Below, one piece after another: positions 1-11,239 of a DNA stretch of 64,000 nucleotides. The notes beneath the pieces were generated by a model, which was not told the origin of the DNA, did no database searches, and worked only from the letters and a program-made list of their open reading frames with translations. The position numbers and the translations under genes were made by a program. The number at the start of each line of letters is the position of its first letter. The first letter of the stretch is position 1. Origin of the DNA: Bolinopsis microptera (Eukaryota > Ctenophora > Tentaculata > Lobata > Bolinopsidae). The DNA lies in the NCBI RefSeq assembly GCF_026151205.1, contig NC_087083.1, positions 3,486,536-3,550,535 on the forward strand, given 5' to 3'.

Positions 1-3000
1 GATTCTAATGCTTCTACAGACCTACACAAGTGCAAGTAAGTAAGTAAATATTTCATGCTAGGCATGTGGCACCCATTACGGTAACCATCCATTGAGTTTT
101 TGCTTTTACCCTGTACTATAATTGCACAGCTCCCCATTTTAACCTCACACACGATTTCTCGAGCATTCGGCTGGGGTGAACCGGAGGCTGCATAGATCCT
201 ATGGGATCCTTAGCAGAACGTCGACGACGCTCACCTCACGACTAGGTAGACAGCGGGTTTCGAACTCGCAACCTTACGATTGCAAAGCTGGTGCTCTAAC
301 CAACTGCGTTACCTGGCCGTTGAAGACTCCGTACAGGCAGCCCAGCATTGTATTATTGTACTGAATGAAGACGAGTTTTCTGGTTTTGAGGTCTCCTAGA
401 TACAGAGTAACAAAGATAGAGCTGGATATCAGACTTTGTTGAGTTGATAACATCTGATATGATGTGTCTCCTAATCTCACATTATCTGATTTGTTGGTTA
501 CAATGTTTTGAGGTCTCCTAAATAATTTATTTCAGTGGTTACGGGGCGCGTATGTTTTCGTGCGGAGTATCTCACGACAGCAAACTTGGAATTGTAGGAG
601 GACACTCAGGTGCAATGATACTGGACCTAGATACGGGGGAAACGAGGATATCTGTAGATAGTGGGTGCTTCTTTACTGCATTCCTACCCAACTCTTATCA
701 GTTCGTTGTAGAGAGTAAGTATCTAGACAACCTCTCTTATCTATCTTTTAGAAATCCTATCTTTATAAACACTATCCCCTTCTTATCAACACTATATCTC
801 CTCCTTATAAACACTATCCCTCCCCCTTATAAACACTATATCTCCTCCTTATAAACACTATCCCTCCTCCTTATCAACACTATCCCTCCTCCTTATAAAC
901 ACTATCCCTCCTCCTTATAAACACTATTCCTCCTTCTTATAAACATTATCCCTCCTCCTTGTAAACATTATCCCCTTCTTATAAACACTATCCCTCCTCC
1001 TTATAAACATTATCCCTCTCCTTATAAACACTATACCTCCTCTTATAAACATTTATTCCTCATCCTTATAAACACTATCCTTCCTCCTTATAAACACTAT
1101 CCCTCCTCCTCATAAACACTATCCCTCCTCCTTATAAACACTATCCCTCCCCTTATAAACACTATATCTCCTCCTTATAAACACTATCCCTCCTCCTTGT
1201 AAACATTATCCATCCTCCTTATAAACAGTATCCCTCAACCTTATAAACACTATCCCTCCTCCTTATAAACACTATTCCTCATCCTTATAAACACTATCCC
1301 TCCTCCTTATAAACACTATTCCTCCTCCTTATAAACACTATCCCTCCTCCTTATAAACACTATCCCTCCTCCTTATAAACACTATCCCCTTCTTATAAAC
1401 ACTATCCTTCCTCCTTATAAACATTATCCCTCCTCCTTATAAACACTATACCTCCTCCTTACAAACATTATTCCTCATCCTTATAAACACTATCCCTCCT
1501 CCTTATAAACACTATCCCTCCTCCTCATAAACACTATCCCTCCTCCTTATAAACACTATCCCTCAACCTTATAAACATTTTTCCTCCTCCTTATAAACAC
1601 TATTCCTCATCCTTATAAACACTATCCCTCCTCCTTATAAACACTATTCCTCCTCCTAATCAGATGGAAGTGGAGTGTACTTGTACTCTGAAGACGGGTA
1701 GGGGATACAGTCACCAGCTTCTTCGGCCACCAGGCACAAGTAGAGACTGGTACTTTTCAAGAGGACCACCTGGTTACGGGGAGTAAAGACGGAACTGTCA
1801 GATTGTTTGATATGAAGACAGGTAAGTGGTCGAGGAGTGGGATGGAACGTTACCATTGCCCCCGGCCCCTGAACCCCAAAAACCCTTGGAACCCCCAGAA
1901 ACCTTTGGAACCCCAAAACCCCCTGAATTTTTGGCGCCCCTAAAACACTTACCTATTTCTCAAAAAAGGTCAGGTCTTTTTTATGCGCCCCTATAGTTTA
2001 TTGGACCCCCTGAGGCCTTTTGTATCCAAACCAGCTATACTATACTATACTATATATGGTAATTACTATAATACAGTTATACTATTACTATATTATATAG
2101 GGTAATTACTATAATGTAGTTATACTATTACTATATTTGACCAAACCCATAATCATGGGTAGAGTGTACCGCTGCCAGTGTCTCTCTTTTCCAAACAAAA
2201 GGAAATGATATTAATTTGAGGAACCGGTCCGCTAATGCAAAATGATACCGAGAATGAAATCGGTCGCTCGCTTTTCCCATTCGTTCACGGCTACGAATTG
2301 TAATGAAGCTTATTAAATGGGAAAAGCGAGCGACCCAATTCATTCTCGGTATCATTTTGCATTAGCGGGACGGTTCCTCAAATTAATATCATTTCTTTTG
2401 TTTGGAAAAGAGAGACACTGGCAGCGGTACACTCTACCCATGATTATGGTTTTGGTCAAATATCATTCTTTTTGATTATAATGTCAGGATAATTTACACC
2501 GTCGAAACTTCATTACATAATTATAAATAAGGAGATAATTTCAACGATTTCGATATTCTGCCTTTGAAAACTTTTTCCTTGTGTTAGGTAGGTATATCTG
2601 GTCGATAACCGACTGAATATGGCACTTTTACTCATTTAGGTTGGCATTAAATTCATTATATAATGCATTTAAATATCGTGGAAAGCAGAATATATTCGAA
2701 ATCACGAAGATGGCAAAATTCCTCACCTTTCGCACGTGCAAACTTTGAGCGGACGTTGCGTGCGCATACAATATTGAATCACCGGTAAATTTTTGCATAG
2801 TGGTATTTAATATATAGTTTGATAAGCATGCAAAGTTTCAGAAGATTTCAAAAGAACTTGGATCACAACGGGACCTCCAAAGTTGATTAAAAATCGTGAA
2901 AATAAAATTTTTAGTGATTTTAGCTATTTTAAATCAATTTGGGCGTGTCCCCACGTGTGCAACTTTTTCGATTTTCAACTTTAAAACTAGCCTATAACAC

Positions 3001-6000
3001 AATTTAGACCTTTAAAAAAGCAAATTTGAGCTCCAAAACCCCAAGGAATGGCCCTACACCAGAGAATACTATTCACAACTTTGTGTTTTTATAAAATTAT
3101 TCTTCAAAAAAGCACTAACTTCAATAGCAAATATCTTTATGAAGGAGCAAGGTAGGAAACTTTTCCGCTAGATTTTCGGAATTCTTAAACAATTATCTTA
3201 GGTAAAAATGTCCTCAGATTTTAAATAAAATTACTCCTTAATGGTGTAAAATCGATTTGAAAAGTTGTTACTTTGTCAAAAATTAAGTTTTAAAACACTT
3301 AATTGATGACGTCATCAAGTGATGATGATGACGTTAAATTATTTTTCAATACAATGTAAACTAAAGCTTAAACGATTATCTTTAAAACCTGTGGTTTCGA
3401 GATGACTGTATCGTATATACTTTTGGATCTACGGACCACCTAAATGTAGGCTACAATTGACTGCCAAAAGCGTCTATACATACATTATTATATAAGGCCT
3501 TGGTGGCCCAGTGGCGCGGCGTAGAGCCAGTAATCGCAAGGTTGCTGGATCGATACCCGCCATCGGCAAAACCAACCTTGAAGATTTGAGCCATACTGAT
3601 GAGTCCTAATAGGACGAAACACTGTGTCTATGGATAAATATGCTCGCCTAGTTTACTAGCTTGAGCACTCTAGGAAATGAATAGATCTACCGTTCAGCTT
3701 AAATGCAAAGCTTCCTAACTTGGTAATGAGTTTTGTAGAGCACTCTGGTACCTATGTAATTCCTCATTATTAAGGCCTTGGTGGCCCAGTGGCGCGGCGT
3801 AGAGCCAGTAATCGCAAGGTTGCTGGATCGATACCGCCATCGGCAAAACCAACCCTTGATGATTTGAGCCATACTGATGAGTCCTAATAGGACGAAACAC
3901 TGTGTCTATGGATAAATATGCTCGCCTAGTTTACTAAGCTTGAGACTCTAGGAAATGAATAGATCTACGTTCAGCTTAAATGCAAAGCTCCTAACTTGTA
4001 ATGAGTTTGTAGAGCACTCTGGTACCTATGTAATTCCTTCATTATTAAGGCCTTGGTGGCCCAGTGGGCGCGGCGTAGAGCCAGTAATCGCCAAGGTGCT
4101 GGATCGATACCCGCCATCGGGCAAAACCAACCTTGATGATTTGAGCCATCTGATGAGTCCTAATAGGACGAAACACTGTGTCTATGGTTAAATATGCTCG
4201 CCTAGTTTACTAAGCTTGAGCACTCTAGGAACTGAATAGATCTACCGTTCAGACTTAAATGCAAAGCTCCTAACTTGTAATGAGTTTGTAGAGCACTCTG
4301 GTACCTATGTAATTCCTTCATTATTAAGGCCTTGGTGGCCCAGTGGCGCGGCGTAGAGCCAGTAATCGCAAGGTTGCTGGATCGATACCCGCCATCGGGC
4401 AAACAACCTTGATGATTTGAGCCATACTGATGAGTCCTAATAGGACGAAACCTGTGTCTATGGATAAATATGCTCGCCTAGTTTACTAAGCTTGAGCACT
4501 CTAGGAAATGAATGATCTACCGTTCAGCTTAAAGCAAAGGCTCCTAACTTGTAATGAGTTTGTAGAGCACTCTAGGTACCTATGTAATTCCTTCATTATT
4601 AAGGCCTTGGTGGCCCAGTGGCGCGGCGTAAGAGCCAGTAATCGCAAGGTTGCTGGATCGATACCCGCCATCGGCAAAACCACCTTGATGATTTGAGCCA
4701 TACTGATGAGTCCCTAATAGGACGAAACACTGTGTCTATGGATAAATATGCTCGCCTAGTTTACTAAGCTTGAGCACTCTAGGAAATGAATAGATCTACC
4801 GTTCAGCTTAAATGCAAAGCTCCTAACTTGTAATGAGGTTTGTAGAGCACTCTGGTACCTATGTAATTCCTTCATTATTAAGGCCTTGGTGCCCATGGCG
4901 CGGCGTAGAGCCAGTAATCGCAAAGGTTGCTGATCGATACCCGCCATCGGCAAAACAACCTTGATGATTTGCCATACTGATGAGTCCTAATAGGACGAAA
5001 CACTGTGTCTATGGATAAATATGCTCGCCTAGTTTACTAAGCTTGAGCACTCTAGGAAATGAATAGATCTACCGTTCAGCGTTAATGCAAAGCTCCTAAC
5101 TTGTAATGAGTTTGTTAGAGCACTCTGGTACCTATGTAATTCCTTCATTATTAAGGCCTTGGTGGCCCAGTGGCGCGGCGTAGAGCCAGTAATCGCAAGG
5201 TTGCTGGAATCGATACCCGCCATCGGCAAAACCAAACCTTGATGATTTGAGCCATACTGATGAGTCCTAATAGGACGAAACACTGTGTCTATGGATAATT
5301 ATATACATATATATACTTCACGACAATCTGTTGTAAAAACAGGGGTTCCAGAAAACCACTTGCCGATACTGCTGAAACATGAAATTTTGTTTACAGTCGA
5401 TTTGGACAAGGTCGTAGACGCCCGCAAAGTTTCAGATCTCTTACTCAATTTTAACATGGTTTTTAAGGCACCTGAATATGGCGATTTTGTGGGTTTGTAC
5501 TTACTAATTTCCGTGTAACATGCTGGCTCGTATTTTGCGCAAATTTCTTAAAAACCTCCACATAACTATTTCTTTCTTATTCCTGTCATCTTTAACATTG
5601 AATTAGAATGTTTTTTACTTAAATATACCTGCTGAACAACTTTCGATGAGTCTTAATGCCTGGAAAACAATAAAGGGGATATAATAGTATAGGGGGTAAA
5701 TAGTATTGTGAATATAACGGCAACGGTAATGCTTGCCAGCATTGTGATTATATATGGTACCTACACACAGCTGTGGAAACTGTAATGCGCACTTTTCACA
5801 AATATTCTGCCTACTTGCAATCATGTGGAATCAATCAGAGTACCAAAGGAAAAATTGCTGGTTAGCAAACATCCAAAGATCTACCATCAACCTTGATCAT
5901 AGGTACTCAAAAGCTAGAGATAAAAAGTCGAATGTTCACGTGGTTGAGGAAGAAAAGGAGGAGGCAACTGTTTTGCCACCGCCAAGCAATACTATTTTAG

Positions 6001-9000
6001 CGAAGAAGAAATAGAGATATGTGAGACAACTGATGTGGTGGGAATGTGATGACGTGATTGAAGTACCTCCTCAAGCGATACCGGTGTTAAAAACACCATC
6101 CCCTGACACTCTCACAATACCCATAAAAGGTAATCTAAACCCTGAGATGAATGAAATACTCAAAGACCTTTCTAGCTCACCCACTCCGACAGAGGTCAGT
6201 GTTATGATCGAAAACAAAGCTAAAGTCACCGACAAAGCACCTCTTAAAGTAAAACTGAATACCAATCACCCCGTGCGCGTGAATACCAATGTTCTTCAGC
6301 CCCGGCGGTCAGGTGCTACCAAGCACCCCACAAGAGGAAGTGCCTAATTGTATACGACGACCTCTTCGATGATTTCGATAGCGACAGATTCAGTGGACAG
6401 TTTGACATAAACAAGTACAGAGCGTTCTCAGTTGACGACATCCTTACAAAGGGGGTTTTTTCTAACCCCCAAATGCGAACTTAAACCTGAGATGCTCCTA
6501 ATGTAGGACACCGGAACTTTGGCAGAGCCAGTGCCGAAGATCTGCTTCTAAAAAACAAACAAGCATTACAAACTCCTGGAACAACAGAGCAAAAATCTTT
6601 TTTAAACCCTTATTTTCCTGCCCCGGGTTTCCCAATTAAAGAGACACCCAAATCGTCAATGATCGTCTATCAACCTTCTTTCGAACTTGAGAAAAGGGCA
6701 AGGTAAAGTCCGCCCCCATTTTTTACCTCAAGCAAAGACAGTTAGGGGATACTAACTAAAGGGAATGAAGCCCCGGTGGACCATCTTCCGTCCCAAGGAG
6801 CAAAAAACTTGGGCTCCCCTCAAAAATGCGCTACAAAATCCCCTTTGGTTTAACCGAGACCGCGAAAATAAAATTAACCTATCTCGACGCACAAATAAAA
6901 AAAAAACCCAAAAATTTTAAAAAGCATCTCCATTTAGAGACACGGCCGTCTACAAGACTCCCAATATATCATGGAATGTCCACGTTTTATGACAAGTAAG
7001 GGGGACCAAAAACGGAGGGAAAAGGGTTTTGTAGACGGCGGGTGCAGAGTCAATATTTTTTCCCGAAAAAAAGCGAAATTTTTTACCTAACTATTGCTTT
7101 AATAGCCTAGAAAAACTCTCGCTCGGGGTCGTATCGGATTCACCGCCATCTCAGGAAAAGGAAAAGGTTAAATTTTAAGGTTTCCCCGAATTTTAAAAAA
7201 GGGGACTTTTTTGAAGAGATGAAATTCAAATTTTTAATGTTAGAATTCCGGAAACGTTTCATACAAAACCAAAATAAAGCCAAAGGGAGTGGGCCAACCC
7301 CCAAAAAGAATTAGAGAAATCATGGGGTTTGAGCAAATCCAAATATGGGGGAATCCGGGTTGGGGGAAGAATGGTAAGGGAACCCTACGTTGTAGAAGCT
7401 AGTGATTAATCTAAGACTTAACGAAGTTTTGGAACATGAAAAGAGCCCGAAGGCCAAAAAGTCAAAAGGGGAAATTTTTATGGACTTCCTGGGGTGTAAA
7501 AAATAAAAATTTAATGGGTGTATTTTGGGGGAAATTTTGGAAGTTAATTTTAATAAATGGGGGGGTATTGATAAGGAGTTTGACCCCAAAGAAGCGGTAT
7601 TTTTTAAAAATTTTGGTGAAAAAGCATTGATAAAATAATTTGTGTTTTAAGTGTATAATAAAATTTGTAGTAGATTTTGATTTGAGAGGAAAATAAAATG
7701 GGGAAAAGAAAGAAGGGATATTTAATTTGGTGAAAAATTTTTAAAGGTAAAGGTTTAAGTTTTGGGAAAAAAAAAAGATATAAATTAATAGTAATTGTTT
7801 TTTAAGGAATAGGGGGGTTTAAAATTTTGAAAAAGAAAAGGGAAATAAAAAGATAAAAAGGGGGTTTAAAAAAATTTTTTTTTTGGATTTTAAAGGGGAT
7901 TAAAGGTAGTAAAAAATTGGGAAAAAATAAATAATTAGGAATTGATGTAGGGTTTTAAAAAATTAAGTAAAGGGTTGTTATTTAAGAAGGGATTTGGGGG
8001 AAAAAATTTGGGGGGATTAAAAGATGTGTAAAAAGTATGGGAGTTTTTTGATATGTTAATTTTTAAATTTAAAAAAATTTTTGTTTGGGTAAAAAAAAAG
8101 GGTAAAAGGGGTGGGGAAAGAAAAGTTGGAAATTTGAATGATATTTTTAAAATGTTTTTAAAAATAGGGGTTTTTAAAAAAAAATAAAGGGTGTGAAGAT
8201 TTATGTTTTTAATGAGTTTTATGGGAAATTGTGTGTTTGATTTAAAATTTGTATTTGTGTTAAGTGGGAAATTTGGATTTAATAAAAAGGGGTTTTTTTA
8301 AAAATAGGGTAAGTAGTTTTTGGGGTTTGGGGAATTTTGTAAGATAATGAATTTATTAGTGTGATAAAAATTTTTGGGGGGTTTTTAAGGGGTAAAAGGA
8401 AAATTGTTAAAAGATTAAAAATAGTTAAATAAAAGAAGGTTTTCTTGGCTTTGTAGACTATGCAAAGGCTTTTGACACTGTTTGTAGGGAAGCGCTACTC
8501 TACAAACATTGGAAAACTAGGAGTTCAAGGGGCGATTTTTCAATTGTATGGAACACATGTACACCCATTCATCTGCAAAAACTAAAACCTCTCCCACAAG
8601 CCTCTTGGAAGATGTACGTCCTCTGTGGAACTGAACAAGGGCACCCCAGTGTCCCCGGAACTGTTCAAATTCTTCGTACATGCCCCTCCCGAAAGACTGA
8701 ACGAGCTAGATATCATCGAAGTGCCCATCATTTAACTCCATCAGGTGACACATCTTGCTCTGGGCTGATGGACTTAAGTACTTCTGGCTTGGATTCCTGA
8801 AGCCTACATAATAATGCGCCTCTGTTCTGTACCGCCCTACTGTCAGGAGTGGGGCCTAGTGGTCAACATGTCTAAAACCGCTATCATGGTGTTCAACCGC
8901 GCTGGTCGTATACTCAAAGACAGCAAGATCTTGGCTTTTGGTTTAACACCGATCGACTCAGTTCGTGAGTACACGTACCTAGGAATGACACAGGACGCTA

Positions 9001-10810
9001 CCCTTTGGCGATAGAGCTATCATCCCAAGTGTATAACTACTGGGAAAGATTAGATAAAATGGAGAAAGCTGGATCTAACAGTCTTGTGCGACATGCCTTC
9101 AAAGAGCAACGCAGCCTCAGTCTTTCTTGGAATACCAACATCGAGACTGCACGGTCGGTTCTAAACCAACCCAATGGACATCATCTAAAACTCTCACCTT
9201 CACAAACCAAAGAAGCGATGCGTTCCAACTTCAGGCAGATATGGAACACTGAGAGATGGAACAACAAGAAACTAACGTTCTACAACACCATAAAGATGAG
9301 TTTTGGCTATGAGCAGTACCTCAATATGAATCTGTCGCACGCTGAATCCAAAAGCTGGCTCAATTCAGATCAAGCTCACACAATTTCAATATTGAGACAG
9401 GACGTCATGGAACCCACAAAAGAAACCAGATCGTACCTCGGATATGTAAAGCTTGCTCAACAGAGGACATGGACATGCTCGAAAATTTCGCAGAAATGCC
9501 ATTCTTCGACCCCATCATCGAAGATGAGGTACACGTCCTCCGGACCTGCTCCCTGTATGAAGACTACCGACACCGCTTTAGTCAGAGAGCCAAAACCTGT
9601 CTTTTCGCTAACTTAGAGGGGCTATTCACAGATGCCAGCCTCATAAGAGAGACAGCGAGGTTCTTGGTGAGAGCAAACAACAGGCGTTTCCCGAAGAAGG
9701 AAGTCACTAAGAAGGATCTGCTGAAGTCCAGCTGTAAAGTCCCCGCTACACCTCAACAGAACTCCTCTGCGGACACGTGACGGTCAAGTCGAGCTTCATT
9801 TCATTTCATATCACGATCACCATATCATATCATTTTGGAACATGTTCATGGGAATTAAATTATTTTATTTGCACTTGTTTCTCTTTCAACAAAAGATGTG
9901 ACGAAGTTAAATTTTTATGATTTTTAAATTTTTATTTTAAGAAAACTCTTGCACATTATTTATTTATTTATTTCTATTATATTGATGTATAGTCAAGACG
10001 TGAGTGTTAGGGCTCTCATTGACAAATTTATGTTTAATCCTGTTTAATCCTGTTTATGGTCATTACTATAATTTAGTTATACTATTACTATACTATATAT
10101 GGTAATTACTATAATGTAGTTATACTATTACTATATTATATATAGTAATTACTATAATTTAGTTATACTATTACTATATTATATAATATGGTAATTACTA
10201 TAATGTAATTATACTATTACTATATTATTATATATGGCAATTACTATAACTAGCAGGAACCCGTCTACCCTAAAGTGGTGTCAAGACTCGAGAGAATAAA
10301 ATAATTATTACCTATTTAATTCGCCGATTTTTAATTTTTTCATGCTGATTTGAAGGCCATTAAAGCATTTGACCCAGTCAAAAAAGTTTCAGTTTTATAT
10401 CTTTTACGATTTTTGCGGAAAGTCGCGTTAAAGTTGATGCCCTGGTGTCAGTAAAATGGCACGGATAAATAAATATATATATATATATCGTCTCGCTTTA
10501 TATATAGTAAGATATAATTATACTATTTCTATATTACATATGGTAATTACTATAATTTAGTTATACTATTACTATGTTATATATGGTAATTACTATAATA
10601 TAGTTATACATAGTTATACTATTACTATATTATATATGGTAATTACTATAATGTAGTTATACTATTACTATATTACCCGCAGGTGAGTGTGTTTATGCGT
10701 TCTTCAACCACAGATCACAGGATATGAAGTGTTTAGCAGTTTCTCAGACTGGTCTGCGTCTACTGCTCGCCTCCAATTCTAATGGAATGCTTTACGTGCT
10801 CAAATATTAG
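1..10810 (+). CDS. WD40-repeat protein, C-terminal exons
   Basis: Partial gene; its 5' end lies outside the window. Exons I can join in one frame are 1-35 (tentative), 536-714, 1711-1821 and 10683-10810, ending in TAG at 10808-10810. Introns have GT-AG ends (715-1710, 1822-10682), and both well-supported junctions split a codon after its first base. The translation shows WD40 blades: a stretch ending in DLDTGE, a second containing FFGHQAQVE and GSKDGTVRLFD, and a last blade ending in LYVLKY. WD40 propellers are protein-interaction scaffolds, and nothing here identifies the partner or subfamily. The 8.9-kb last intron has been invaded by foldback elements, a hammerhead-bearing SINE array and a LINE. 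The 1-35 exon rests only on an open frame and a GTAAGT donor. A possible AATAAA lies near 11080. Confidence 0.8.
176..325 (-). repeat. tRNA-derived SINE-like head
   Basis: Read on the minus strand there is a Pol III A-box-like stretch (ACGCAGTTGGTTAGAGC, around 293-312) and a B-box-like stretch (GAGTTCGAAACCC, around 255-270), correctly spaced. The ends do not form an acceptor stem and the anticodon stem is imperfect, so this is a tRNA-derived SINE head rather than a tRNA gene. The B-box neighbourhood (AATCGTAAGGTTGC) resembles the tRNA-like part of the hammerhead array at 3496-5300, suggesting related families. It lies in an intron of the WD40 gene. Confidence 0.5.
735..1660. repeat. 22-bp intronic minisatellite
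   Basis: About 40 imperfect copies of a pyrimidine-rich unit (CCTTATAAACACTATCCCTC plus two bases) fill most of the 715-1710 intron of the WD40 gene and reach to within about 50 bp of its acceptor. On the sense strand the array is pyrimidine-rich, so it extends the polypyrimidine region of that intron. Copies differ by substitutions and small indels. Confidence 0.9.
2037..2134. repeat. AT-rich 42-bp-type repeat, short copy
   Basis: Repeats of GGTAATTACTATAATGTAG and TTATACTATTACTATATTAT, the same family as the larger blocks at 10040-10250 and 10500-10672. It directly abuts the left end of the foldback element at 2134. Confidence 0.75.
2134..2462. mobile_element. Foldback MITE, TTTGACCAAA family
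   Basis: Two arms of about 140 bp are near-perfect reverse complements around a spacer of about 40 bp (near 2280-2317). The outer ends read TTTGACCAAAACCCATAATC with its complement, and the inner arms carry AATGATACCGAGAATG. No coding sequence is present, so it is a non-autonomous foldback element. A second copy, split by another insertion, lies at 24887-25759. Confidence 0.85.
2463..3495. other. Gene-free intronic stretch
   Basis: AT-rich sequence inside the last intron of the WD40 gene. I see no open frame, tandem repeat or terminal repeat. It contains a short GATGACGTCATCAAGTGATG-like motif near 3306. Confidence 0.4.
3496..5300 (+). repeat. Tandem array of seven tRNA-derived SINE units with hammerhead ribozymes
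   Basis: Seven head-to-tail units of 273-279 bp start near 3496, 3774, 4049, 4328, 4603, 4882 and 5155; the last is cut off just after its ribozyme. Each unit begins with a tRNA-like head (A box in TGGTGGCCCAGTGGC, B box in GGATCGATACC), continues into a hammerhead core, then a unique body of about 140 bp ending in ATTCCTTCATTATTAA. Dense single-base indels between copies point to either neutral decay or unpolished sequence. The array lies in an intron of the WD40 gene, on the same strand. The combination of Pol III promoter-like boxes, self-cleavage motif and tandem monomers is what retrozyme or SINE-type hammerhead elements look like in animals. Confidence 0.9.
3591..3633 (+). ncRNA. Hammerhead ribozyme, type I (copy 1 of 7)
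   Basis: All invariant parts are present. Stem I pairs CCATA with TATGG. The core is CTGATGA. Stem II is GTCC/GGAC closed by TAATA, followed by GAA. Stem III is only ACA/TGT with a CTG loop, and the cleavage triplet GTC ends at 3628, so cleavage would fall between 3628 and 3629. A three-base-pair stem III is typical of hammerheads that work best in tandem or dimeric transcripts. Other cores start at 3874, 4150, 4427, 4703, 4977 and 5257. Those at 3874, 4977 and 5257 also look intact. The 4150 copy lacks one stem I base, 4427 lacks a stem III base and 4703 has an extra C in stem II. Confidence 0.9.
5310..5757 (+). repeat. Dispersed repeat, about 440 bp (copy 1)
   Basis: This stretch is matched in inverted orientation by 23163-23600: shared landmarks are ACGACAATCTGTTGTAAAAA, CCTGAATATGGCGATTTTG, TGCCTGGAAAACAATAAAGG and AATGCTTGCCAGCATTGTGA. 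A fragment of the same right end recurs near 17490-17580. The short open frame at 5285-5518 is not conserved in the other copy and is not treated as a gene. Class unknown. Confidence 0.75.
5754..6480 (+). pseudogene. Retroelement ORF1-like remnant
   Basis: Broken open stretches (5754-6014 and 6021-6347, in different frames) encode acidic, Lys- and Pro-rich sequence such as VVEEEKEEATVLPPP and a basic VLQPRRSG segment near the end. The reading frame shifts at least twice. Its position upstream of a reverse-transcriptase remnant on the same strand suggests the first ORF of the same non-LTR element, but no domain is recognisable, so this is inference. Confidence 0.4.
6480..8436 (+). other. Degenerate, increasingly C-depleted tract
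   Basis: Homopolymer runs become dense from about 6580, and cytosine falls until the interval 7626-8443 contains none at all. Normal base composition resumes abruptly just inside LINE coding sequence. No protein homology can be read. It sits where the endonuclease and early RT part of the LINE should be, so most likely it is a badly called part of that element rather than a biological sequence. Confidence 0.7.
8437..9780 (+). pseudogene. Non-LTR retrotransposon reverse transcriptase, dead
   Basis: Reverse-transcriptase motifs can be read but only by switching frames. They are GFLGFVDYAKAFDTV at about 8440, NKGTPVSPELF near 8635, an LLWADGL stretch near 8757 where the catalytic [FY]ADD box should be (second Asp lost), and CQEWGLVVNMSKT near 8840. 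A longer open stretch at 9005-9616 and another frame to 9780 give the C-terminus, with a zinc-knuckle-like CKAC...VHVLRTCSLYED arrangement. RT of this kind copies the element's own RNA at a nicked target. Stops, frameshifts and the damaged catalytic box mean this copy is inactive. The clade is not resolved. Confidence 0.8.
9781..10040 (+). other. Probable LINE 3' UTR and flank
   Basis: AT-rich sequence following the RT remnant, with TCATTTCATTTCATATC-type short repeats near 9795 and a TTTATTTATTTAT run near 9958. No gene seen. Confidence 0.3.
10040..10672. repeat. AT-rich 42-bp tandem repeat, interrupted
   Basis: Two blocks (10040-10250 and 10500-10672) of GGTAATTACTATAATGTAG plus TTATACTATTACTATATTAT. 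The interruption is an inverted copy of the GCGAGACGAT element (10252-10505). The block ends only 10 bp before the last WD40 exon's acceptor. Confidence 0.85.
10252..10505 (-). mobile_element. GCGAGACGAT repeat element, copy 1 (inverted)
   Basis: Reverse complement of the elements at 13460-13750 and 44605-44905. Shared landmarks are TAAAGCGAGACGAT, CTTTAACGCGACTTTCCGC, AATGCTTTAATGGCC and CTTGAGTCTTGACACC. No coding capacity. It is inserted inside the AT-rich 42-bp repeat. Confidence 0.75.
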
Positions 10811-11239
10811 AGTGTACTGCTTAGACACGTGTAGTTTTGTAGTTTTTACTTCTTCTTTACATATAGTGTATTCCGCTTATAGGGAATTTGTTTTTACGAA
10901 TTTGTTTTTACTATACAGTGTACAAAACCATTAAGTTTGCATTTTCAGATTTTTAGAAAGCTAGTTGATTTATTTTAACTTATCCGCTCGAAGGAATTCA
11001 AATTCAAAACCATTGAAAATTAAAGATTTTTGTCATATTTTTGGGCGCTTTTAATCCAATTTGAACGATAATGTTTTAATAAATTTGTTAATACAGCAAG
11101 CACGAAAAATATTTGTTAAGCAGTCAAAATGTTGATATGATTTAGTCTGATGAAAGAAATTGAAATCGAAGAAATTATAAAGTAGTCATACAATTACAAA
11201 CAGTGTACAGAGTTACTTGGGCTATAAATTAAGCTGCGG
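10811..11239. other. WD40 gene 3' flank
   Basis: AT-rich, no open frame. It carries the presumed polyadenylation region (TTTTAATAAATTTG near 11076). Confidence 0.4.

Noticed and set aside
252..325. Functional tRNA gene on the minus strand
   Set aside because: Acceptor stem arms do not pair and the anticodon and T stems are imperfect; a SINE head explains it better.
3715..5283. Short open frames within the hammerhead array
   Set aside because: They differ between copies because of indels and follow no conserved frame.
5285..5518. 77-codon open frame in the dispersed repeat
   Set aside because: The inverted copy at 23163-23600 does not preserve it.
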